Positions 1 to 5,665 of a stretch of 8,686 nucleotides of DNA are shown here, one piece after another. Each line of letters opens with the position of its first letter. The stretch's first letter is position 1. The DNA comes from an uncultured Bacilli bacterium (GTDB lineage Bacteria; Bacillota_I; Bacilli_A; RF39; UBA660), in the NCBI GenBank assembly GCA_947624915.1, contig CANQMF010000040.1, forward strand, positions 1 through 8,686, written 5' to 3'. A model generated the notes under the pieces. It was not told the DNA's origin, ran no database searches, and saw only the letters and a list, made by a program, of their open reading frames with translations. The position numbers and the translations under genes were made by a program.

Positions 1-391
1 AATAATAATATCCAGTTGTATAACCAGACATATCCTCTGTCCAATTAGTTGTGTAATCCGCAGCAAAGTCTAAAGTAGCTGCACTATCCTTTTCAACACC
101 GGCATCACTTACTTCTAAATCTCCACCAGAAGCTTTTTCCCATTTACCATCAAATTTTACCCTAACAGCAATATTCATACCAGCATGGTTTTCTACTTGT
201 ACTGTTTTTGGTGTCTTAGTTCCTGGGGTCCAATTATCAGGGCTTTTAAATGTTTCCTTTATTGTTACATTATATGGCTTGGTATTAAATACGTTATCAA
301 AAGTTGTTTCACTTGTAAAATATGCAATCGTTCCGCCAATTATTCCTATCATTACTAATAAAACTAATGCAATTAATGGCTTCTTCTTCAC
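1..391 (-). CDS. SipW-cognate exported protein, BsaA/TasA-like (3' end outside window)
   Basis: About 130 N-terminal residues are visible; the C-terminus runs off the left edge. The protein begins VKKKPLIALVLLVMIGIIGG and continues TIAYFTSETTFDNVFNT. This is a short basic head, a hydrophobic stretch and the G-T-I-A-Y-F motif followed by D-N-x-F-N-T, the signature of SipW-processed signal peptides. The mature part has the pattern of the three paralogues in this window: E-x-F-x-S-P-D-N-W-x-P-G, K-x-V-x-V-x-N, I-A-V-R-V, W, then T-x-N-W and a Y-Y-Y run. The start is GTG at 391-389: an in-frame TAA (394-392) lies directly before it, and the purine-rich AGAGGAAGGGAAG at 413-401 is a plausible ribosome site. 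It lies 68 bases below the next subunit gene and is probably co-transcribed with it. Likely an extracellular fibre or matrix subunit, inferred from family. Confidence 0.8.
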   Translation of the reverse strand, partial: MKKKPLIALVLLVMIGIIGGTIAYFTSETTFDNVFNTKPYNVTIKETFKSPDNWTPGTKTPKTVQVENHAGMNIAVRVKFDGKWEKASGGDLEVSDAGVEKDSAATLDFAADYTTNWTEDMSGYTTGYYY

Positions 392-459
392 TTAAATCAA
401 CTTCCCTTCCTCTAAACCATTTATATATAAAATGCTTCCACATTCTATACCAATCATAA

Positions 460-1077
460 CTAGACATTCCAAGTTATATCTTTGTCGTTTATTTCTATAT
501 CTTGTCCCCAAATGTCTTTTACTGCCTCGCTAGTTGCTTGAATTGATTCATAATTAAATATTAATGAGTATTCATACGTTAAATACTTACTATAATCTTC
601 TGATTTTTCAATTACCGTATTATCCAACATAATACTGTTTAACAATTGTAATTCACTCTTTCCTTCAATAATCTTTTTGTAGTAATACCATCCATCCTTA
701 TAAAGCCAATCAGATTCTAAAGACGTTGCCCAATCTTTAATAACGACATTTTTTCCATCAACAATATTATTTAAAACATCACCTGTATTACTACGCCACA
801 TTTCATTGTAAGACATGCGAACAATTATATCGGCTGTTCCATCATTTAGTATAGATACCTTCTTTTTAGTCAACTCTGGCCATGTACTACTATCAAAATC
901 TTCGCTTAGTCTAACATCATACTTTGATGTATTAAAACGATTGTCTAATTTAGTAGTTAAGCTAAAATAAGCTATTGTTCCATCAACCATAACAACTAAA
1001 AGTAACAATACCAAAAAGATAATCGGCTTATTTTTCAACACTTTTTTAAAGGTAATTAATCTACTCTTCAATTTCAT
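460..1077 (-). CDS. SipW-cognate exported protein, BsaA/TasA-like (divergent paralogue)
   Basis: The protein has 205 residues. It has a longer basic head (MKLKSRLITFKKVLKNK), a hydrophobic segment at about residues 19-31, then DGTIAYFSL and DNRFNT (about 32-50), the SipW-type signal and post-cleavage motif. The mature domain keeps the family marks: E-D-F-x-S-x-x-W near 59-66, N-D-G near 78, I-V-R-M-S-Y, W near 94 and 124, Y-Y-Y near 131, and E-S-I-Q-A near 177. Unlike the two subunits at 4480-5061 and 5090-5665 it has no cysteine. Its tail after the I-Q-A motif is longer and acidic. ATG at 1077 is preferred over the in-frame start at 1119 because GGAGG (1086-1090) sits 8 bases before it and the promoter's predicted start point is near 1113. 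It heads a two-gene unit with the partial gene to its left. Probably a minor or alternative fibre subunit. Confidence 0.82.
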   Translation of the reverse strand: MKLKSRLITFKKVLKNKPIIFLVLLLLVVMVDGTIAYFSLTTKLDNRFNTSKYDVRLSEDFDSSTWPELTKKKVSILNDGTADIIVRMSYNEMWRSNTGDVLNNIVDGKNVVIKDWATSLESDWLYKDGWYYYKKIIEGKSELQLLNSIMLDNTVIEKSEDYSKYLTYEYSLIFNYESIQATSEAVKDIWGQDIEINDKDITWNV

Positions 1078-1119
1078 CTTTATTACCTCCGTAGTATCAA
1101 CAATATTTACCCTATACAA

Positions 1120-1148
1120 ATTATATCAAAATTTGTCGCCATTGTAAA
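1120..1148 (-). promoter_or_regulatory. Promoter of the second SipW-substrate locus
   Basis: Read on the minus strand, TTTACA (1143-1148) is followed by exactly 17 bases and TATAAT (1120-1125). A TG one base upstream makes this an extended -10. Transcription would start near 1113, about 36 bases before the ATG at 1077. This is one of the best sigma-A-like promoters in the window and makes the locus independent of hsp20. Confidence 0.7.
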
Positions 1149-1364
1149 TAAAATTATTAATCCATTAATCGTAAAATTAAAGAGAAGAATTAAAGGAATT
1201 ATCCTTAGATATTAAAATATAAAACAGACCCTCATCACACAACAACACTATCTATGCTTTAAATTAATGTTTTAGGCCTTTTTATTTTTTATTAAATATT
1301 AACCTATACTTGTGACCAAATCATAACCTGTATTTTATTCTCCACCTACTGTTTTTCTATGATC
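1149..1364. other. Spacer with no recognised feature
   Basis: This AT-rich stretch lies between the hsp20 terminator and the promoter of the exported-protein locus. I found only very short open frames (under 10 codons) on the minus strand, no tRNA or riboswitch pattern, and no convincing repeat. Confidence 0.5.
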
Positions 1365-1399
1365 ATAAAACCCGACTCAATATATAATTGAATCGGGTT
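1365..1399 (-). terminator. Rho-independent terminator after hsp20
   Basis: Arms 1387-1399 and 1369-1381 around a 5-base loop form a continuous 13-bp stem in minus-strand RNA. The single non-Watson-Crick position is G-U on this strand but a C-A mismatch on the plus strand, which fixes the direction. A short U run (TTTT, then TA) follows. It lies 13 bases past the hsp20 stop. Confidence 0.75.
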
Positions 1400-1411
1400 A
1401 TTCTCATATTA

Positions 1412-1831
1412 CTAATCTTCAATATCAATATACTTTTTGGTTTCGATTTTTTCTTTTTCTTCTTTTGGTAATGAAATATTTAAAATACCATTTTTAAATG
1501 AAGCTTTAATATTTTCTTCAGTAACATCATCGCCTACATAAAAGCTACGTGAAAATTCTCCAACATATCTTTCACGACGAACGTATTTACCCTTTTCTTC
1601 TTCATCATTATTAGCATTTGTTTTAGCATTAATAGTCAAATAGCCATTATCAATTGAAATATTAATATTTTCCTTATCAAAACCTGGTAAATCAACTATT
1701 AATTCATAATGATCCTTATGTTCTTTAATATCTGTCTTCATTACCTTATTATTTGTTTCAAAAAAAGAATCTCTAAACAAATCATCAAATAAATCGAAAT
1801 CATTTCTTCTTGGTACTAACATCATATACAT
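1412..1831 (-). CDS. Small heat-shock protein, Hsp20/alpha-crystallin family
   Basis: This is an ATP-independent cytoplasmic holdase that binds unfolding proteins during heat or oxidative stress. From ATG 1831 it has 139 residues, usual for bacterial Hsp20. The N-terminal arm (V-P-R-R-N-D-F-D-L-F-D-D-L-F) is typical of Firmicute members. The alpha-crystallin domain covers about 30-128, with Y-E-L-I-V-D-L-P-G-F in its first strands and the hallmark F-K-N-G-I-L-N-I-S-L-P-K near its end. The last residues (K-Y-I-D-I-E-D) hold an I-x-I anchor that docks between dimers. The start is ambiguous: ATG codons at 1831, 1825 and 1822 all follow the AAGGAAAGGA stretch at 1835-1844. A TTG at 1834 is less likely. 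It is monocistronic between its own promoter with a CIRCE-like operator (1903-1944) and a terminator (1365-1399), so control by the HrcA repressor is expected. Confidence 0.95.
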   Translation of the reverse strand: MYMMLVPRRNDFDLFDDLFRDSFFETNNKVMKTDIKEHKDHYELIVDLPGFDKENINISIDNGYLTINAKTNANNDEEEKGKYVRRERYVGEFSRSFYVGDDVTEENIKASFKNGILNISLPKEEKEKIETKKYIDIED

Positions 1832-1902
1832 CAATCCTTTCCTTATGTGTTGACGACTATCCGTAGCACACTATATTTGTAGAAGTACCTCCTACATTTA
1901 TA

Positions 1903-1931
1903 ATGCTACCACTTTCTTTGGCACTTGTCAA
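1903..1931 (-). promoter_or_regulatory. hsp20 promoter
   Basis: Minus-strand TTGACA (1926-1931, a consensus -35) is followed by 17 bases and TAGCAT (1903-1908). The -10 is weak but carries an upstream TG (extended -10). Transcription would begin near 1896. The -35 lies inside the CIRCE-like inverted repeat, so a bound repressor would block polymerase. Confidence 0.65.
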
Positions 1932-1944
1932 GTGCGAGTGCCAA
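1918..1944. promoter_or_regulatory. CIRCE-like HrcA operator
   Basis: TTGGCACTT (1918-1926), a 9-base spacer and GAGTGCCAA (1936-1944) match the CIRCE layout, TTAGCACTC-N9-GAGTGCTAA. The change of A to G in the third position is matched in both arms, and there is one inner mismatch. Symmetry extends outward to 1914 and 1948. It overlaps the -35 of the hsp20 promoter, the classical position for repression by HrcA. The HrcA gene itself is not in this window. Confidence 0.75.
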
Positions 1945-1999
1945 AGAATTTACGATATTACATTTTTATTATGTATATTACTTAGGGAAATATACTTTT

Positions 2000-3247
2000 T
2001 TATTTTACTAAAACGACACGATCAATATTAGATAAATATTTTGATTCTTCTAAAGGTGTCATTGCTACTTTCATATCTGTCCCATTTGCATGAATAATAT
2101 AATGTTTGTTATTTTTTACTCCTATATATAACATAACATGGCCCTTTTGAAATAATAAACTAGGCTCAGTCTTATCAATAAGTTCTAATTTCTGATTATT
2201 AGTTTTATTGTTTAAAGAAATAATTGTTCCAACACTATCTTTTTGACTAGAAGTATTTCTTGGAAACATAATTCCAAAAGTACGATATATATTAGCCACG
2301 TAACTTGAACAATCAACACCATCATCCATACTTCCCCAACTATATTTAACACCTTTATATTTATAGGCTTGTTTTAAAACATTATCAGCTGTATATGGTA
2401 AATAGCCCACATTAGCTTGTTCCTTTGAAATATCAACCAACACTTTAGTAATATTATTATTACTTCCTTTTACAGGTATAACAGCTTTAAAATGACTAGT
2501 ATCACTACTAATATAAGGTAATCTAACACTCATATCTAATATTTCGTTATTAACAACTACTTTTACATCTGTAATAACAATAAAATTTGGACTATCCAAA
2601 AAATAAGTAAAATCTTCATCAGTGGCATAACCTATATGACTATTCTTAACCCAGCCAACATAGAATGGGCTTATCACTAGACTCCATAATTTATCTTTGC
2701 TTTGATGAATAATCAATACAGGAGTATTAATGTGTAACTCACTTTCTTGTAAGTTATCAAATTTATTATTTTTTTGACTATAAAAATGCATATCTGTTGG
2801 AAAAGACTTTAGATTAGCTCTTTTAACAATAATGCCTTTGATAGGCTTTAAATCTTTTATATTATCTATATTACAATTATCTAATATTTTATCAATATCA
2901 CTTTTACTTATAGCGCTAGATCCATTATATTGGGGTAATTCTGGTATCGTATAACCTTTTATATACGACAAAATCTGACTACTAGTTACAGACGTAATAT
3001 GTCGGATATCATAGTCTGTATTAGTCCTACTCTTTATTTTCTCATTATATTGTTCTATTTCACTTAAAGACATAATAACATCATTATTGGTAGCATTATT
3101 TGAAAAATTACTGTTCAATATCTTATCCTCCTTATTATCTTTTATCACATTATCATATCTTTTAAAATCTTTATTTATTTTATGATCAATATTACTAATT
3201 AATGTACTAAAAAGTAATAGCAAAATTGAAAAAATCTTTTCAAACAC
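2000..3247 (-). CDS. Exported SH3b - NlpC/P60 peptidoglycan endopeptidase
   Basis: A likely gamma-D-glutamyl-diamino-acid endopeptidase acting on wall stem peptides, 415 residues. An N-terminal hydrophobic segment (about 4-19) acts as a signal or anchor; no A-x-A site is clear. A charged low-complexity linker follows to about 75. The stretch at about 137-205 resembles SH3b1 domains of this family (R-A-N-L-K-S-F-P-T near 143-151, G-W-V near 198). A second SH3-like part follows to about 280. The NlpC/P60 domain spans about 285-415: Y-S-W-G-S-M with catalytic Cys313 in D-C-S-S-Y, His370 in G-H-V-M-L-Y-I-G, and the third polar residue probably His386 in I-I-H-A. The start is GTG at 3247, with GAGGAG (3253-3258) 5 bases upstream. 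It follows the 155-residue membrane protein gene by 19 bases, so the two form an operon. Substrate is inferred from family. Confidence 0.9.
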   Translation of the reverse strand: MFEKIFSILLLLFSTLISNIDHKINKDFKRYDNVIKDNKEDKILNSNFSNNATNNDVIMSLSEIEQYNEKIKSRTNTDYDIRHITSVTSSQILSYIKGYTIPELPQYNGSSAISKSDIDKILDNCNIDNIKDLKPIKGIIVKRANLKSFPTDMHFYSQKNNKFDNLQESELHINTPVLIIHQSKDKLWSLVISPFYVGWVKNSHIGYATDEDFTYFLDSPNFIVITDVKVVVNNEILDMSVRLPYISSDTSHFKAVIPVKGSNNNITKVLVDISKEQANVGYLPYTADNVLKQAYKYKGVKYSWGSMDDGVDCSSYVANIYRTFGIMFPRNTSSQKDSVGTIISLNNKTNNQKLELIDKTEPSLLFQKGHVMLYIGVKNNKHYIIHANGTDMKVAMTPLEESKYLSNIDRVVLVK

Positions 3248-3266
3248 AGAATCTCCTCACATTAGT

Positions 3267-3734
3267 TTATTCATCCATAGCTTTAACAACAAACTCAGCT
3301 TTTTTTAACTTTTGAAGCATTCTTCTTCTTCGCCTATTATCTAAATCAGCAAACAATTCTATTTCAACCATCTCCCAGATTAATACCCATCCACTAATTA
3401 ATAATATTTCATGAATAACAGAAGTATCACCTAAATATGTAGCAATAAATAATATGATAATTCCTAGAATAAAATAAACAATCTGCGAAAAATTACTATA
3501 ATAATATCGTTTCAAATATCTAAGCAATTCATCTTCAAAACCATTTTTTATTAAAGTAACACAATCTTTACTATTTATATAATTATTAATTACAATCATA
3601 ATTTTATCTTTAGCAGAACACGAATAGGTATTTTCTATTAAATAATTAATTAAATCCCTAGATACTTTATTACTATTATATTTTTCATATAAATCTTCAT
3701 TATTTTTTAAATCCACATTTATTATTTTTTTCAC
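3267..3734 (-). CDS. Uncharacterised membrane protein with two central helices
   Basis: I do not recognise a named family for this 155-residue protein. An N-terminal soluble part (1-80) is mostly charged and helical and contains two cysteines (39 and 58). Two hydrophobic segments follow (about 84-100 and 107-126), separated by a short polar turn. The second contains G-W-V-L-I-W-E-M-V-E-I-E. A run of five arginines (134-138) and a lysine-rich helix close the protein, so both termini are probably cytoplasmic (positive-inside rule). The start is GTG at 3734, with GAGGG (3742-3746) 7 bases upstream. It lies directly before the NlpC/P60 gene and just after a strong hairpin (3775-3807). I see no good promoter of its own, so it may depend on read-through from the fibre operon. 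A role near the envelope is suggested only by context. Confidence 0.8.
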   Translation of the reverse strand: MKKIINVDLKNNEDLYEKYNSNKVSRDLINYLIENTYSCSAKDKIMIVINNYINSKDCVTLIKNGFEDELLRYLKRYYYSNFSQIVYFILGIIILFIATYLGDTSVIHEILLISGWVLIWEMVEIELFADLDNRRRRRMLQKLKKAEFVVKAMDE

Positions 3735-3774
3735 TTACTATCCCTCACTTTAAAAAGACAACTAACAAGAGAAC

Positions 3775-3807
3775 TAACCCCCGTTTCTATGCTTGAAACG
3801 GGGGTTA
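3775..3807 (-). terminator. GC-rich hairpin at the end of the fibre operon
   Basis: A perfect 13-bp inverted repeat (3775-3787 and 3795-3807, 7-base loop) contains a C5/G5 block, strikingly GC-rich for this DNA. It lies 12 bases past the stop of the membrane-anchored protein gene. On the minus strand the tail is only moderately U-rich (TTAGTTCTCTTG), so termination may be partial. It could also be an RNA-stabilising or processing hairpin inside a longer transcript. Confidence 0.65.
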
Positions 3808-3819
3808 TATCAAATGTAA

Positions 3820-4458
3820 TCACCTTTTTATTAAAACTATTAAACTATAAACAACACCAGTTACTACTAAAGCCCCTGTCATCATAAAAAGAATAATATA
3901 TTTCACGGTGTTATTAGCTTCCTTAGAAACCATCAAGTTACCGTCAGCATAAAAATCCCAATTAATCTTTGATGTCACATTATCATCTTTTTTATAATTA
4001 CCATCTAGTTTAGCAGTAATAACAACTCTACCAGTGCTTTTAGCATCAAAGCTACCAATATATACAACATCATCTAATTCTACTTCACTATCTGATGATT
4101 GACTATCATTTTTTATTTTATATTTAATTCCTTTAGCAGAACCCTCATACACAATTTTATCAGCAACTTCTACACGTATTCGAATGTGTTTTAACAACTC
4201 ATCATTACTATCCGTTAGATGGGCTTTCATATATATTCCACGTTTTTTTGTCGTATTATTTTCAACTAACAGTTGACTAACAACTTCTTTTTGTGAAACT
4301 ATATCCTCATATCTTATAAGAGTGTCTTGGTCCAATAAAGCAGAATCATATCTTATTTCATTATCTTTTTCTTTGATATAAAGTTTTCTTTCTTCTTCTG
4401 CTTTGACATTAGTAATTACAAATAATGCAAGAAACACTATCAGCCAGACTTTTTTCAT
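3820..4458 (-). CDS. Exported beta-rich protein with C-terminal membrane anchor (putative fibre anchor)
   Basis: The protein has 212 residues. A classical signal peptide (MKKVWLIVFLALFVITNVKA, cut probable after residue 20) is of the ordinary Sec type, not the G-T-I-A-Y-F type of its neighbours. The extracellular part (21-185) is polar with many alternating strands and has no cysteine. It includes V-Y-E-G-S-A (103-108), V-Y-I-G-S-F-D-A-K-S-T-G (132-143) and I-N-W-D-F-Y-A-D-G (165-173). A hydrophobic helix (about 187-210) ends in K-R, so the C-terminus is a stop-transfer anchor. No L-P-x-T-G is present. ATG 4458 is chosen because GGAGG (4464-4468) is 5 bases before it; the in-frame TTG at 4470 overlaps that site. 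It is the last gene of the operon, 21 bases after the second subunit. I infer that it tethers or nucleates the fibre; no named family is assigned. Confidence 0.82.
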   Translation of the reverse strand: MKKVWLIVFLALFVITNVKAEEERKLYIKEKDNEIRYDSALLDQDTLIRYEDIVSQKEVVSQLLVENNTTKKRGIYMKAHLTDSNDELLKHIRIRVEVADKIVYEGSAKGIKYKIKNDSQSSDSEVELDDVVYIGSFDAKSTGRVVITAKLDGNYKKDDNVTSKINWDFYADGNLMVSKEANNTVKYIILFMMTGALVVTGVVYSLIVLIKR

Positions 4459-4479
4459 AAGAACCTCCAACCAAATGTT

Positions 4480-5061
4480 CTAATGTTGCCATACCTCTTC
4501 TCTAGCACTAGCTTGAATTGTCTCAAACACTATAGTTAAAGTATATGTACCACCATCATAGCCATTTCCTGTACTTACACAATTTTTACTATTATTAGCT
4601 TCATCACATTTCATATCTTCCCTAATTTCGGGATTAAAAGTTACTGATTCCATAAAAGAAGTAGTCTTTTGTTTTGGTTCGACAACTCGATCATAATAGT
4701 AATAACCATCATTAGCTAGAGTCCAATCGCTATTTTCAGCATATTTAATAATGGCAGCTAAATGTCCATTTTGCGTCAAAGGTAAATTATTTCCATTAGC
4801 TGATACCCACTTTTCAGATAATATTTTAGCTCTCACAGCAATAGCAATATCACCAGTATTTTCAGCGAATATCCTCTTCTCTGTAGTATTACCAGGTAGC
4901 CAATTAGTAGGACTTTCAAATTCCTCAATAACTGATGTTCCATACTGCTTTGTATGAAACTTATTTTCAAATATATATTCATCAGCATAAAAAGCAATTG
5001 TACCACTGACTAAACCTAACAAAAACAAAGCAGCAACAGCAATAAACGGCCTACTTTTCAT
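4480..5061 (-). CDS. SipW-cognate exported subunit, BsaA/TasA-like (second operon copy)
   Basis: The protein has 193 residues. Head M-K-S-R-P-F, hydrophobic core about 6-20, then GTIAFYADEY and F-E-N-K-F-H-T (20-37): a SipW-type signal with the cut expected after the I-A. The mature domain runs E-E-F-E-S-P-x-N-W-x-P-G-N (46-57), E-N-T-G near 67, I-A-V-R-A, K-W-V-S-A-N-G-N near 84, Y-Y-Y-Y near 120, T-T-S-F-M-E-S-V-T-F-N near 133, then Cys152 and Cys161 before G-N-G-Y-D-G-G-T-Y-T-L, and E-T-I-Q-A-S-A near 180. It is a clear paralogue of the product of the gene immediately upstream. ATG 5061 is preferred over the upstream in-frame start at 5118, because GGAG (5069-5072) precedes it and the upstream extension overlaps the previous gene and lacks signal character. 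Probably a structural subunit of an extracellular fibre. Confidence 0.88.
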   Translation of the reverse strand: MKSRPFIAVAALFLLGLVSGTIAFYADEYIFENKFHTKQYGTSVIEEFESPTNWLPGNTTEKRIFAENTGDIAIAVRAKILSEKWVSANGNNLPLTQNGHLAAIIKYAENSDWTLANDGYYYYDRVVEPKQKTTSFMESVTFNPEIREDMKCDEANNSKNCVSTGNGYDGGTYTLTIVFETIQASAREEVWQH

Positions 5062-5089
5062 TCTATCACTCCATTTCAAGCATGGGTCA

Positions 5090-5665
5090 TCATACTCCCC
5101 ACAATTCTTCTTTGGCACTCTCTTGAATAGTTTCTACTTTAATTTTTAATGTATACGTACCGCCATCATAACCATTTCCACTACTTATACAAGATTGTTT
5201 ATTTTGTACAGTTGTACAAGTAGCATCTGTTTGTATAGCTTTATTAAAAGTTACAGAATCAATAAATGATGTTGTCGTTTCTCCTGGTAATAAACTTTTA
5301 TTGTAATAATAGTAGTCACCATTTTTAGTCCAATCTTCTTGATTTACAAAATTAATAATAGCTGCAACATTATCTCCCTGCTTAAGAGGTAATGAATTAC
5401 CATTACCTGATACCCACTCTTCAGTATAAGATACTCTAATAGCCATATTAACTTGTCCAGTATTTTTAACATATACCTTCTTACCAGTAGTCATACCCGG
5501 TTGCCAATCATCAGGACTTACAAATTCTTCTGTTACCTCAGTATGATAATTTCTAGTTCCAAAGATATTTTGTAACGATTTAGTATTAGTAAAAATAGCA
5601 TATGTACCACCAATTATACCAATAACTAATATAATCAGCATAACAATTAAAGGTTTATTTTTCAT
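5090..5665 (-). CDS. SipW-cognate exported subunit, BsaA/TasA-like (first operon copy)
   Basis: The protein has 191 residues, starting MKNKPLIVMLIILVIGIIGG and then TYAIFTNTKSLQNIFGT, a SipW-type signal peptide with cleavage expected near residues 23-24. The mature part carries E-E-F-V-S-P-D-D-W-Q-P-G (46-57), K-N-T-G near 67, M-A-I-R-V-S-Y (74-80), E-W-V-S-G-N-G-N near 83, Y-Y-Y-Y (118-121), L-P-G-E-T-T-T-S-F near 126, Cys150 and Cys159, then G-N-G-Y-D-G-G-T-Y-T-L and E-T-I-Q-E-S-A near 178. Spacing and motifs match the next gene almost throughout, so the pair arose by tandem duplication. Its ATG lies inside the end of the signal peptidase gene (11-base overlap), so translation of enzyme and substrate is probably coupled. 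By resemblance to Bacillus TasA and Clostridium perfringens BsaA it is a probable biofilm fibre or pilin subunit. Confidence 0.88.
   Translation of the reverse strand: MKNKPLIVMLIILVIGIIGGTYAIFTNTKSLQNIFGTRNYHTEVTEEFVSPDDWQPGMTTGKKVYVKNTGQVNMAIRVSYTEEWVSGNGNSLPLKQGDNVAAIINFVNQEDWTKNGDYYYYNKSLLPGETTTSFIDSVTFNKAIQTDATCTTVQNKQSCISSGNGYDGGTYTLKIKVETIQESAKEELWGV

Noticed and set aside
392..457. Minus-strand 21-codon frame (ATG 457 to TAA 394-392) ending directly before the GTG start at 391
   Set aside because: It could be a coupling peptide, but it has no ribosome site of its own and no recognisable sequence; more likely chance open frame in a short spacer.
1973..1995. 7-bp AT hairpin after the NlpC/P60 stop, with a T run on its plus-strand side
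   Set aside because: The T run is on the wrong side for the minus-strand gene and no plus-strand gene ends here; too weak to call a terminator.
4751..4957. Plus-strand open frame of 68 codons
   Set aside because: It lies wholly within the second subunit gene, antisense to it, has no ribosome site, and its translation has no recognisable features.
5062..5118. Upstream extension of the second subunit gene by 19 residues
   Set aside because: It overlaps the end of the previous gene, disrupts the signal-peptide layout seen in all paralogues, and GGAG at 5069-5072 clearly serves ATG 5061.
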